From: Prasinococcaceae sp. CCMP 1430
Taxonomy: Eukaryota; Prasinodermophyta; Palmophyllophyceae; Prasinococcales; Prasinococcaceae
DNA: 43,897 bases
Assembly (NCBI GenBank): GCA_013416795.1
Contig: RQSC01001018.1
Coordinates: 8,940 to 52,836 of the forward strand
Reading direction: 5' to 3'
In this document: one piece after another, positions 10,801 through 20,368 of the stretch
How positions within the stretch are numbered: the first letter of the stretch is position 1
How the letters are laid out: every line of letters begins with the position of its first letter
Notes under the pieces: model-generated
Database searches by the model: none
Told to the model about the DNA's origin: nothing
What the model saw: only the letters and a program-made list of their open reading frames with translations
Position numbers and translations under genes: made by a program

Positions 10801-12107
10801 AGGCCGCCAAGGGGCGGTGGTTTGCCGGTGCGGTCGACCCCAACGGGATCGACGAAGCGCTGCTCACGCACTGCGTCCTGCCACGCGTGACCATATCGCA
10901 GATCGATGCCATCTACGCCGCCCGTTTTGTGGAGACGCTGGTGAAGATCGGCACACCGGGCTTCAGCGCTTTCAGGTATTTCAACACGCTCCTCGCGGGC
11001 GTGCGCCCGCTCGTGTACACGGCAACCGAATATGAGGCGGGGCGCATGGGCCGCTTCCTCGCAGAAACATTCGCCGTGATCGCCGGATGGGTCGACGACA
11101 GGAAAGGCTTCGAGTCCACATCGAAGCTGCCAGGCTTTGCCAAGAGCATGGCAGATCCGGAGGCCGAGGGTGCCACCTACGTCGAGTTCGCCGCTGCGGT
11201 CACCAAGTGGTACAACGGGGCCGCGAAGGCTTTCTTGGACATATTTGAGGCCGGCGAGTACATGGAGATGCGCAACGCGCTCATCGTCCTCACCAAGCTG
11301 CAGGGCGTCTTTCCCAAGTACATGACCTTGTACGAGCACTTGGAGCGCGCTGTGGAGAAAATCAAGACGAGTGACCCTCGTGAAGACCTCAAGGTGCTCG
11401 CGAATCGCTATCACGCCGTCCTGCAGCGCGAGCAGCGTGACGGCAGCCTTCTTCCGTTCCCTGACAGCAAGGAGGCGCTCGAGCCAGCCGACTCGGATGA
11501 GGATATGGCTGAAGCCGATGAGGGCGAGGTGCCTCAGGCCAAGGCAACCAAGGGCGGTGCGAAGGCTGAGCGCAAACCTAGCAAACCCAGCGGCGGAGGC
11601 AAGCAGGACAGACAAGGCGGCAAGCAGGCGGATGGCGCTGGGCGCGAAGGCAACGATCGCCGCGATCAGCCAACGCGTGGCGGCCGCACCGCGCGCGACA
11701 GAGACAAAGGTGACGCCGATGGCGTTGGCGGCAGCGGTAGCGAATCAGGGCGTGACGCACGCGGCGGGCGTGGCGCTGGGCGCGATAGCCGCGACGGCCG
11801 CGAGCGCAATGGGCCGGCGGCCCGAGCTCGGGACGGCAAGGGTGGCGGTGGCAGTAGCGCTGGCGATGAGCCTCGCGAGAGTGATCAGCGCACGAGTGGA
11901 CGCAAGCGCGGCCGTGAGGACGAGTCAAAGGCGGTTGCCCCTGCTGCCGGCTACGGCAAGGGAGCGCAGCCTCGGCGAGCTTCACAAGAAGGCAGAGATC
12001 GCGACAGCCGTGGCAACCGGGACAGCCGCGACAGCCGCGACAGCCGCGACAACCGCGACAGCCGCGACAATCGCGACAATCGCGACAACCGCGACAATCG
12101 CGACAAT

Positions 12108-12140
<33 letters not shown>

Positions 12141-12524
12141 AAGGGCAGCAAGTTCACCGCCGCGCGCGAGGCCGCCATAGAGGCGACGCGCAGCGGGGGA
12201 GGAACGCGTGGCGCCACTAAGCGCGGCTACGATAGCGACGGCAGGGGCGGAGATCGCGGCGGCGCGGACGACTACACCCCGCCCTCCAAGCGTGCTCGTC
12301 AGACCCGCGAGGACAGCGGCGGACCTCGTGGGCCGTCAAGTGGGGGCCAGCACCACAGTGGCGGTCGGGGACGCGGCGGCGGTCGCGGACGCGGCGGCGG
12401 TGAGCCGCCGCTGCCGCGCGGGCCTCGTGGCGGCGACAACAGGGACGACGGCCCGTCCCGGGGGTACCAACGCAAGGACGGGGGGGGCAGAGGTCGCGCA
12501 CCGCCGCCGCGCAGATATAGCTGA
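7818..12524 (+). CDS. THOC2: THO complex subunit 2
   Basis: Scaffold of the nuclear THO/TREX complex, which couples transcription to mRNA export. One uninterrupted exon encodes 1568 aa from the ATG at 7818 (an upstream GTG-led extension of 14 codons is unlikely to be used). Family blocks are in order: a helical N-terminus with KKEVKVNTRLKYEQKRFNLL; LLPWGTRYRTYAAW; FCKATHAFPLPALSAAVKQV with a tyrosine-rich continuation; ALAYVVVERLA; and the C-terminal THOC2 block with WFAGAVDPNGIDE, HCVLPRVTISQIDAIYAARF and TPGFSAFRYFN. The last ~330 residues are a charged, disordered Arg/Asp/Gly tail with an RDN/RDS/RDG tripeptide array and an RGG-type end, plausibly RNA-binding. Lack of introns in a 4.7-kb gene is notable beside its intron-bearing neighbours. 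Length matches animal and plant THOC2. Confidence 0.93.
11998..12142 (+). repeat. In-frame 9-bp tandem repeat coding (R-D-N/S/G)n
   Basis: About sixteen copies of a 9-bp unit of the form CGCGACNNC/T, encoding Arg-Asp plus Asn, Ser or Gly, inside the THOC2 tail. Variation is confined mainly to the third codon of each unit. It is likely length-polymorphic. Confidence 0.85.
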
Positions 12525-12938
12525 GAGCACGGACACGAGCGGCCCCGCCGCTCGGAGCCACGCGTGCCCTCGGCAGCGTGCGCACGTCTGCGTGCGCACC
12601 CCAGCGTGCGTGGAGCGCCTGGCGCGCACTGTAATAATGTGACAGCCTTTCACAGAAAAAAGGCAAAAAAAAAAAGCGACGCTCTGCGCAGTCGCAGCGG
12701 GGCGTGGCGCACCCCACAGCGCGCCGCAGGCGCACGGGCAGGCCGCGCGAGCGGCGGCGGTGTGAACGCGTGCCCGCGGGGGGAGCGGCCGTTTTCCGCG
12801 GCGGCAGCGGTTCCGGGGGCTCGCGCTCGCGCGCACGCCCCACCTGCTCGCGCAGAGGCGCTGCGCGCCCCCTGCCGGCTGTCCCCTCCAGCGTCCGCCA
12901 CCCCGTGCGCCCGCGCGGGCGCCGTGGGCGACACGGCC

Positions 12939-14237
12939 ATGGCGCATGCTGGCGGTAGCGGGGCAGACGATGCGCAGAAGCGCTGGGAGCTCGAGAACGA
13001 GATAGGCACGCTCGCTGCGCGCGACGCCGCCGAGCTGGACGGGCTCTTCAAGTACGACGAGGCCGAACAGAAGGCCATCGACGCCGCCAAGCCGTGGCGG
13101 TCCGACCCGCACTACTTCAAAAAAGTGCGCGTGAGCGCGCTCGCGCTCATCAAGATGGCCATGCACACTCGATCTGGCGGCAACCTCGAGGTCATGGGCA
13201 TGCTCACAGGCAAGACGATGGGCGACACGTTCGTCGTGCTCGACACCTTTGCGCTGCCCGTCGAGGGCACTGAGACGCGCGTCAACGCCGCGGGCGAGGC
13301 AAACGAGTACATGGTGGACTTCATCACCGCAAACAAGGTGCGATTAAGCGCGCACAAGAGTGCCTCTGCCCTGTCCCACTCTCTACCCCGTCCCCCTCCG
13401 GCAACCCGACCCACCCCTCGTGCCCGCGCGTCACCCCCACTTCGTCCCAAGAACGCTCGCTCACGCGGCCCGATGGCGCTGGCTGCTGCGCGGTTGCAGG
13501 AGGTCGGTCGGTTAGAAAACGTGGTGGGCTGGTACCACTCGCACCCTGGCTACGGCTGCTGGCTGTCGGGCATCGACTGCAGCACGCAGATGCTCAACCA
13601 GCAGTTCCAGGAGCCCTTCCTCGCCATCGTGATCGACCCAGTGCGCACGGTGGCTGCAGGCAAGGTGGAGATTGGCGCATTCAGGACCTACCCCGAAAAC
13701 TACAAGCCCCCCGAGGCACGCGGGAGCAGCGAGTACCAGACGATCCCGCTTGATCGCATCGAGGATTTCGGTGTGCACGCGAACCAGTACTACCCGCTGG
13801 ACGTGTCCTTCTTCAAGAGCGCCGGGGACTCGCAGCTGCTGGACCTGCTGTGGTCCAAGTACTGGGTCAGCACGCTGTCGTCGAGCACGCTGGTAAGCAA
13901 CCGCGCCTTCATCGCCGGGCAGATCGCAGATCTCGCCGGGAAGCTCGAGCAAGCCGAGGGATCCGTCGGTGCCGGCGGGCGCGGCGGAGAGGGGTTCGCG
14001 ATGGGCGTCGGGCCAGGCAAGGCGCCCGGGGGTGGCAAGGGCCAGTCGCAACTCGCGAAGGTCGCGCGGGACTCGGCCAAGGCGGCCGCCGAGCAGATCA
14101 ATGGCCTGATCACGCAGACCATCAAGGACATCGCTTTCAACAGACCCATTGTCGGCGACCAGGCGTTGGCGGCGCTCACGTCGGCGGCCGCGGCAACAGC
14201 TACCGCGGCCGGCGGGGCGGTGCCCATGCAAGAGTAG
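12939..14237 (+). CDS. CSN5: COP9 signalosome subunit 5, JAMM isopeptidase
   Basis: Catalytic subunit of the COP9 signalosome, which removes NEDD8 from cullins. ATG at 12939. Exons 12939-13337 and 13500-14237 flank a 162-nt GT-AG intron and give 378 aa, slightly longer than the usual 330-360. The N-terminus has [20 protein letters not shown]. The MPN+ metal site is complete: Glu84 in GGNLEVMG, then His146, His148 and Asp159 in [36 protein letters not shown]-type sequence, [15 protein letters not shown] and [14 protein letters not shown] follow, all strongly conserved in CSN5. The C-terminus carries a Gly-rich insert (about 315-340). The intron length is a multiple of three and the intron contains no stop in this frame, so retention would add 54 residues just before the catalytic helix. 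Confidence 0.97.
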   Translation: MAHAGGSGADDAQKRWELENEIGTLAARDAAELDGLFKYDEAEQKAIDAAKPWRSDPHYFKKVRVSALALIKMAMHTRSGGNLEVMGMLTGKTMGDTFVVLDTFALPVEGTETRVNAAGEANEYMVDFITANKVRLSAHKSASALSHSLPRPPPATRPTPRARASPPLRPKNARSRGPMALAAARLQEVGRLENVVGWYHSHPGYGCWLSGIDCSTQMLNQQFQEPFLAIVIDPVRTVAAGKVEIGAFRTYPENYKPPEARGSSEYQTIPLDRIEDFGVHANQYYPLDVSFFKSAGDSQLLDLLWSKYWVSTLSSSTLVSNRAFIAGQIADLAGKLEQAEGSVGAGGRGGEGFAMGVGPGKAPGGGKGQSQLAKVARDSAKAAAEQINGLITQTIKDIAFNRPIVGDQALAALTSAAAATATAAGGAVPMQE

Positions 14238-14495
14238 GCGCGCGCATGTGTGCAAGTGTGCGTGCGCATGCTCTGCTAGTGCGCTGCTGTACCTATGTCA
14301 ACCGTAGACCGCCAACGAAGCGGCACAAGTCTAATCGCTTGGCGGGCCGCACCCCCTCCTCGGACGGGGCGGCGCACCCTCGCTTTTCATGTACACACTC
14401 GACAGCGTCCGCACGGCAGCGCGCGCTAGCAATCGCGGTTGAGTGGAAGGGTAATTAAGGGTGTTTTATACTGCACGACGGCACAGTCCGCGCAC

Positions 14496-15197
14496 TTACG
14501 CGTACTGGGCGCGGTTGAGAATGACGCCCTCGAACTGCAAGGCCGCGGCAGCAGACGCGTCGGTCAGCACTCGCGAGCGGAGCTTATCCAGGGCGATCAT
14601 CGGCACCGGCGCGCGGCCCCGCCGACACCCGGCGCCCGGCGCCCGGCGCCACCCACTGATCCCACGGGAACGCGCATCGCTGCTCGCGCGTCTCGCACGC
14701 ACCTTCTTCTGGAACCACTGCATCGCGTCGTCGCGCGTCACGCGGTGCTGGATGCCAATGCGGCTCTGGCGGCTCTTGCGGCGCGACACGCGGTAGCCCG
14801 CCCTCTCAAGCACGACGTAGAAGTCCATGCCGTAGATGCCGGTGGCCGGGTCGTACTTGAGGCCGAGGTCGATGTGCTCCGAGATGCCAAAGCCAAAGTT
14901 GCCGCTCTCCGAGAAGTTGCGGCGCAGCAGCTCGTACTCCTTCACCTTGAGGCCGGACTCAAGGATCTGCATCGCCTTCTCGCCGCGCACGGTCACGTGG
15001 CACGCGATCTTCTCGTTACGGCGGATGCCGAACGTGCGCACGGTGTAGCGCGCCTTCGAGAACACCGGCTGCTGGCCCGTAAGCTGCTCAAGCACCTTGG
15101 AGGCGCGGGTCAGGCGATCGCCCGACTCGCCGGTGCAGATGTTCAGCACCAGCTTGGCCACCTTGATCTCCCTCATGACGTTGGTCTTGCCCTCGGC
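14496..15197 (-). CDS. RPL11: 60S ribosomal protein L11 (uL5), 5' partial
   Basis: Cytosolic large-subunit protein uL5 that contacts 5S rRNA. Minus-strand exons 15197-14703 and 14534-14496 are separated by a 168-nt GT-AG intron. Diagnostic blocks: [58 protein letters not shown] and [15 protein letters not shown]. The last exon completes the ending as [12 protein letters not shown]. The 5' edge at 15197 is a splice acceptor (TCGCAG) just before [13 protein letters not shown]. The initiator Met and about 5-10 residues therefore lie in an upstream exon, probably beyond the unresolved base at 15403. No convincing start exon is present between 15198 and 15402. An internal ATG at 15176 exists but would drop the normal N-terminal residues. 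Confidence 0.95.
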   Translation of the reverse strand, partial: AEGKTNVMREIKVAKLVLNICTGESGDRLTRASKVLEQLTGQQPVFSKARYTVRTFGIRRNEKIACHVTVRGEKAMQILESGLKVKEYELLRRNFSESGNFGFGISEHIDLGLKYDPATGIYGMDFYVVLERAGYRVSRRKSRQSRIGIQHRVTRDDAMQWFQKKVRARRASSDARSRGISGWRRAPGAGCRRGRAPVPMIALDKLRSRVLTDASAAAALQFEGVILNRAQYA

Positions 15198-15402
15198 CTG
15201 CGAGCGTCGGCGTCGAGCGCGGTGGGGGCGCGGACACGTCAGTGGGCGCGCACAGGACACAACACACAGCACGGACCGGCGCCGGGTGGCCGACGCATGA
15301 GCGCACACGCCCCAGCGAGCGGCGCCCCAGCGAGAGGGCCGAGCGGCCGGGTGGTGCGGCAAGATGGCGCGCGTCGGGCCGCGCAGGGCACGCGCCCCGG
15401 CC

Positions 15403-15403
15403 N
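15403..15403. other. Unresolved base, probable contig join
   Basis: A single N sits exactly between two broken genes: the 5' side of RPL11 (minus) and the 3' fragment of a NET-domain gene (plus). A true single-base ambiguity would not explain both truncations, so the N probably marks a gap of unknown length. Confidence 0.6.
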
Positions 15404-15404
15404 G

Positions 15405-15737
15405 CTCGACGTGGACACGCTGCCCGCCAAGGTGCTGTGGGACCTGGACGCGTTCGTCAAGAGCACGAAGAAGGCCGCCGCGCCCGTGCCCGTGACCGAG
15501 GCCGAGAAGGCCGCCGCCAAGCTCGCCGAGACCGAGGCTGCCATCCGCCAAGGGCAGGAGAAGCTCGGCACGCTCGACAGCCACATCAACTCCATCGACG
15601 GCGGCGGCGCTGCCGCCGCCGCCGCCGCCGCACCGCCCGCGGCCCACCGGCGGCGGCTGGGCCGCCCTCCCTACCCAAAAAAACTAAAAAAAAAAACACG
15701 GAAGCGCAGGCGCGAAATCACACCTAATGCCGCATGA
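15405..15737 (+). CDS. GTE/BET-type protein, C-terminal fragment of NET domain
   Basis: The fragment begins immediately after the unresolved base. It opens with LDVDTLPAKVLWDLDAFVKS, which corresponds to the last helix of the extraterminal (NET) domain of plant GTE and animal BET bromodomain proteins. These bind acetylated histones and recruit regulators. Downstream are a short acidic/alanine helix (TEAEKAAAKLAETEAAIRQG), a Gly-Ala run, and a lysine/arginine-rich end. The bromodomain and the N-terminal part are missing. The reading frame extends to the TGA at 15735, but the basic tail (from about 15650) could be read-through of the 3' UTR if a splice was missed. Confidence 0.6.
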   Translation, partial: LDVDTLPAKVLWDLDAFVKSTKKAAAPVPVTEAEKAAAKLAETEAAIRQGQEKLGTLDSHINSIDGGGAAAAAAAAPPAAHRRRLGRPPYPKKLKKKTRKRRREITPNAA

Positions 15738-16628
15738 TGCCTATATTCAGAACGTCACCGGAACACAGATGCGCTTCGGCTGACTCTTCCGTTGTTTTGG
15801 CTGTTTGTTTGTGTGTGTGTGTGTTGTGTGTTGTGTGTGTGTGTGTGTTTGTTTGTTTTTTTGCGTCGATTTTTCCGCCGCCATAAGAGTCCTTCGCACC
15901 GCCCAGGCAGCCAGGCGCCGACGCACCCATCAATAAAAATAATAAATAAATAAATAAATAATAAAAGGATCTTTTCGGGTGAAAACCCGGGGACGAACGG
16001 ACGGAGGGCACTTCCGCGAAACATCCGCGCCCACGGAAAACGGGTCTGAATTCGGCTTCGGCGGCGGAGGCGCCCTCCCCTTTTTTTTTGTTGTCGGTCG
16101 CGCGCCGCGCCGCGCCCCGACCGACGCCCTTCGTCGTGACGCGCGCGCCTGCGTTTTGACCTCAACCCCTTTTTTCCCCCCCGGTGCGCAAAAGGCGCCC
16201 GAAAAGAAAAAGATCAAAATCAAAATCGGGGCGGGATTTGGTGCTCTATCCGCGCCGCGCAGATAATATTAGGGTACGCTCCGGCATGAAGGGTTCAATA
16301 TACACATCAAAGCACAAGAAATCATGCGGCGTTTTCTGCGTCGGCGATTCGGGTTTCGGCCGAGGCCGCGCCCGCTTCATCCGCGCGCGCGCGCGCGCGC
16401 GGCCGAACCTGAACCGGCGCCCTCGCCGCGCCGCGAATTCGGCGTGCGATGTGATGTGGAATGGTGACCCTAATTGGGGTTTGACCGTAAAGGGGCGCGC
16501 GCGCGCGCGTGAGCGCGCCACACCGCCCGCGCGCTCGCACCCTCCGCCCGAGCGCCGCTGCGGCGGCGCGCGCCCGTTGCAGCGGCGGGGGGGAGTAGCG
16601 GCGGCCGTGCGGAAGTGCGTCCCCGCAG
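15738..16628. other. AT-rich spacer and unresolved 5' region of the Rieske gene
   Basis: Holds a (GT)n tract at 15802-15862, an (AATA)n tract at 15935-15965, and AT-rich and homopolymer runs near 16080 and 16200. The first exon of the downstream Rieske oxygenase (start codon and most of its transit peptide) should lie between about 16280 and 16600, but no exon could be fixed. Confidence 0.5.
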
Positions 16629-18294
16629 GACGCTCGTGGGCCAGGGGAGGCGGCGCGTGCGGGGTGCGAAGGGCGTCCAGCAGGACGCGACGCCCGCTGC
16701 GTCCGCGGCGTCGGCGGCCGCGACCACAGAAGCGACCGTCGAGGAGGAGGTCGCCGTGCGCGAGGATGCGGGGGCGGGGCCCGCCTCGCGGGCTCCTGGC
16801 GGAGAGTACGCGCCCAACGTGCCGCATGCGGGCGAGCAGCTGCAGGAGGCCGTGGACACGTACCAATGGACCAAGCAGTGGTACCCCGTGTGCGTCGTGG
16901 CGCACACGGACCCGGGGAAGCCGCACCACATCCAGATCCTTGGGAAGGATGTGGTGTTCTGGCGTGACGGCGGTGGCAGCTGGCGCGCGTTCGAGGACCG
17001 TTGCCCGCACCGCCTGGCGCCGCTGTCTGAGGGGCGCATCGAGCAGGATGGCACGCTGTTGTGCGCGTACCACGCCTGGCGCTTCGATGGCGACGGCAAG
17101 TGCGTGGCGCTGCCGCAGGCCAACAACGCCGAGCATGAGCGCGAGCTCTGCTCGAACCAGCGCTCGTGCGCTCGCTCCTTCCCGACGGCGGAGCACCACG
17201 GGCTGCTTTGGGTGTGGGCGGAGTCGGGGCCCGAGGCCTTCATTGAGAGCGCCGTGCTCAACCCGCCGCGGCTCAGCAAGGAGTACCAGGCCATCGAAGC
17301 GGGAGGCAGCAATGGCGGCGGGGGGACGGACTACAAAGTGAACGAGTGGATGCAGCGCGACCTGCCGTATGGCTGGGACTCTTTCTTCGAGAACGCCATC
17401 GACCCCGCGCACGCGTGCGTGTCGCACCACGGGCTCGTGGGGAGCCGCTACACCGACGCGGTGCCCTTCCAGTGGGTGCCGCGCCGCCCACAGTCTAAGG
17501 CCGACGGCTTCCGCCTGGCGCTCGACCCCGCGCCGCCGCCCTTCAACGTGGCCGGCAAGTACGAGGCCAGCTGCGAGTACGACTTCCAGCCGCCCGTGCA
17601 CCTGCGCTTCGACTGGGAGCACCCTCGCGGATACGGCCTCGCCATTCTCCACTACTGCACGCCCACTGCGCCGGGCAAGTGCAGGCACTTCCAGGCGACG
17701 GTGTGCACCGCGGACGCGGGTGGGGACTTCAACGAGCAGCCCCGGTGGTTCCGCCTCAACAAGCTGAGTTTCCAGCCCGCCTGGTGGTCACACATTGTGA
17801 GCCCCACGTTCCTGCACCAGGACCTCGTGCTGCTGCACTCGCAGGAGAAAATCGTCGAGGCTGAGGAGGACAGCTGGTTCGGCGCGTGCCACATGCCCAC
17901 GGCCACGGACAAGACAGTGATAATGTTCCGACGCTGGCTGCAGCGCGCGGGTGGCCTGGGCTGGCAGCTTCCGCCATCTGCGCGCCGACTGCCGCCCATC
18001 GAGCGCGACCCCGAGCGTCTCTTCGACACGTGGAACGCACACACCAAGAATTGCGTGCCGTGCCAGCGCGCGCTGCTCGTGACCCAGGGCATCATGCTCG
18101 CGAGCGCCGTGGGCTCCGCGGCGGCCATTGCCGCCGGCGACCTGGCCAACGGGCTGCTGTTGGCTGCCAATTGCGCGGGCTTCAACATCCTGAGGGACCT
18201 GTTTTACAAGTATGAGTTCAGCCACCAGGCGAACGGCGAGGACCTTTGGAATGTGTTCGCCAGGGATGTCCTGCTCAAGGAGGACGCCGGATGA
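16629..18294 (+). CDS. Rieske non-haem iron oxygenase, PAO/PTC52/TIC55 family, 5' partial
   Basis: Plastid inner-envelope/thylakoid oxygenases of this family include pheophorbide a oxygenase and protochlorophyllide-linked PTC52. The frame has no ATG at its start and opens at a splice acceptor (CCCCGCAG, ending 16628), so an upstream exon with the transit peptide is missing. The Rieske 2Fe-2S site is complete: CPH near 17002 and CAYH near 17062, with 17 residues between H and C. The mononuclear iron site is NAIDPAHACVSHHG near 17400. The C-terminus has the family CxxC (NCVPCQ, about 18050), followed by two hydrophobic segments (GIMLASAVGSAAAIAAG and NGLLLAANCAG) that should anchor it in the membrane. 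About 555 codons are visible, in the family range. The substrate cannot be assigned. PAO-like is favoured by the chlorophyll context but is not proven. Confidence 0.85.
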
Positions 18295-18694
18295 TTGCCG
18301 GGCTCCCGAGGCCTCCAACGAGTCCGGGGGGGGGGGCAGGGAAGCGCGACGACGCGGCGGGAGGGGGGCGCGCCCGCGCGTCGGCCGCGTGTGTGATTTT
18401 GACAAGAGGCGGCGATGTCGCCGACCCACGCCGCGCTTGCGGCCCGCGGCGTCCACTGCAGAGAGCGCCACGAGCCACGCCGACGCATGACACGATCCGC
18501 TCGTTGTTGATAAGTGAAGTGTCATGACTGTGTATCAAGACGCCTCCTCGGAGCGCCCGTGCTGCCATTGCCTCGTGTGCGAATGTGCCTGATCCAGAAT
18601 CGCGGAACGGCCGCGTGCGTTATTGTACATAGTGTACAGCTGCGCCCAGAGTATTTCTCGGCCTTGGAAGCCTCCCCACACCAGAAGTAGCTAG
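18295..18694. other. Intergenic region between convergent genes
   Basis: Contains the 3' ends of the Rieske gene (plus) and the sirtuin (minus). There is a G9-type run at 18327, a short palindrome-like AT motif (gtacatagtgtac at 18625-18637), and no gene. Confidence 0.6.
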
Positions 18695-20215
18695 CTAGGC
18701 CTTCTGGCGTTTCGAGGCCGAGCCATCCTCACCCCCAATCTCGGCCCCGACCTTGCTGTCCACGGCCTTGGCAACGCCGCTGGCGCCACCGCTTGCAGCG
18801 TCGCCACCTCCCTCGCCGTCGCCGCCGCCGTGGCTGTACTTGATGCGGCAGGTCTCCACCTCGTACGCGCGCTCACTCATCGCTGCGCCCCGCGTGGTTC
18901 GACACCCTGGCTTGGCGCACGGCACAGCGACAGCGTGAGCGACGGCGATTGACACAGGCTCTGAGCCCGCAGCGTTGGCGGCTGGCCGCACGCCCTCGCG
19001 CAACTCGATGGAGAGGTCAAGGTGAGCGAGGAAGGGGTCGGCGTCTGTGCCAGGCGAGGCCACGGGCACGCGCACGCTCAGTCGCGGTGCGGCGCTCGTG
19101 GACGCACGCGCGCCGCCGCGGGCGCGCGCGTGCAACCGCGCGGCGAACGTCGGCGGCGGGCAACGCGCACCACCCGCGTTGCGGAGCGTGATCTGCAGGC
19201 GCGTGCGCTCGGGTTCCCCTGGCACGTTGACGCCGGAAGCGCCGGCCGGCTCGCCGCATGTCTCCTCGTCGAAGGCATGCCTCGCCGCGGTCTCCACTAC
19301 GAATCTATCTACCCTCACGTAGTCAAAGATCTCCATGCCAAGCATGCGCATGACCCTTGACATCACGTCATCGACCCTTGCTCGTATGACAAGCGCCGCC
19401 TTCGAGTCCTTGGGGGTCTTCTGCAGATTGACGATGGCCATCTTCCCACCCTTCCTCACAGCTTTGAGCGGCAGATTGCACGCTGGCGTTATCTCCATCG
19501 AGGTCCCGAGGCACAGCACCAGGTCCGCGTCGCGGCACTCGCGCTCGGAGCGGCGGAGCTCCTTGACGGGAAGCGCGTCCTCCCAGTCCAGGCAGTTGTC
19601 GCGCAGGCGGCCGCCGCACACGGGCCCCGCCAGCTCAAGCAGGTCGTCGTGGCCCTTCGCGCGCGACCTCGCCCTCTTCTTACGAGCGGTGCACCTCCGA
19701 CCGGTGAGCTTGAAACCCACAGACTCGACCTCGAAGTCCCTCACGTACTCGGCGCCGCAGTCCTCGCATCGCTCGGCAAAGCAGTTGCCGTGCAGCTCGG
19801 CGAGCTCGTCGCGCGGGATACCGCTGCGCAGGTGCAGGCAGTCGACGTTTTGCGAGATGGTGTACACGACCTTGCCCGCGGCAGCAAGTGTGCGGATGGC
19901 CATGTGCGTGAGGCCTGGCCGCGCGAGCTCGAAGGGCAGCGAAGCGGCGGGCGGCGGGAGGCCTTTACGCTCACGCGTCCACACGCCGTTCGGGCCGCGA
20001 AAGTCGGGCACGCCGCACGACGTGCTGACGCCAGCGCCCGTGAACGCCACCACGCGCCGCGAGGCGGCGATGAGCTCTGCGAGCGCGCGCGACGCCTCCT
20101 CGACCTCGGCCTCCTGGGCGAAGTACTCCGCGGCGCCGAGCTGGCCGCCGTAGTCATCGCGCCGCGAGAGCCTCGAGGCGTACCCGAGCGACCCGCTGCC
20201 GATGCCGGCGCTCAT
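18695..20215 (-). CDS. SRT1: Sirtuin, SIRT6/SRT1 class (class IV)
   Basis: NAD-dependent nuclear protein deacylase acting on chromatin. Single exon of 506 aa from a clear ATG at 20215. The N-terminus GSLGYASRLSRRDD is characteristic of SIRT6/plant SRT1. The NAD-binding motif is FTGAGVSTSCGVPDFRG (58-74), then GVWTRERKG, QNVDCLHLRSG, and the catalytic His142 in ELHGNC. Zinc ligands are CEDC and a later cysteine pair (RRCTARKK, GPVCGGRL), with a basic insert between them. GTSMEITPACNLPL and KMAIVNLQKTP complete the Rossmann part. After about residue 300 there is a ~200-residue extension, mostly low-complexity, with an unusual LQITLRNAGGARCPPP segment. The very end (KQRKA-like: SASKRQKA) is basic and could act in nuclear localisation. 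Human SIRT6 is ~355 aa, so the tail is long. Confidence 0.92.
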   Translation of the reverse strand: MSAGIGSGSLGYASRLSRRDDYGGQLGAAEYFAQEAEVEEASRALAELIAASRRVVAFTGAGVSTSCGVPDFRGPNGVWTRERKGLPPPAASLPFELARPGLTHMAIRTLAAAGKVVYTISQNVDCLHLRSGIPRDELAELHGNCFAERCEDCGAEYVRDFEVESVGFKLTGRRCTARKKRARSRAKGHDDLLELAGPVCGGRLRDNCLDWEDALPVKELRRSERECRDADLVLCLGTSMEITPACNLPLKAVRKGGKMAIVNLQKTPKDSKAALVIRARVDDVMSRVMRMLGMEIFDYVRVDRFVVETAARHAFDEETCGEPAGASGVNVPGEPERTRLQITLRNAGGARCPPPTFAARLHARARGGARASTSAAPRLSVRVPVASPGTDADPFLAHLDLSIELREGVRPAANAAGSEPVSIAVAHAVAVPCAKPGCRTTRGAAMSERAYEVETCRIKYSHGGGDGEGGGDAASGGASGVAKAVDSKVGAEIGGEDGSASKRQKA

Positions 20216-20368
20216 CCCGTGGCGCTGCGCGCGCGCCGCAGCGCGCGGCGCGCGCGGCGGTGAGGCGCGCGCCCGCGAAGCGCTCCATGCACCCCAAAAG
20301 AACGCGCCACAGCGCGCGCGGGGGGCGGGTCTGGTGCGCCCCGCCCCGCGCCACCGCGCCCCGCCCCG
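20216..20368. promoter_or_regulatory. Shared divergent promoter, SRT1 / COG0523 gene
   Basis: Only 153 nt separate the two start codons. The interval is very GC-rich (CGCGC runs) with no TATA box, and must hold both promoters and both 5' UTRs if no upstream exons exist. Confidence 0.45.

Noticed and set aside
11998-12142. CRISPR-like repeat array
   Set aside because: The repeats are 9-bp in-frame codon triplets inside THOC2, without spacers, in a eukaryotic genome.
14439-15404. Continuous plus-strand frame joining RPL11 antisense to the NET-domain fragment
   Set aside because: The frame opposite RPL11 is a shadow. The real NET coding sequence begins only after the N at 15403.
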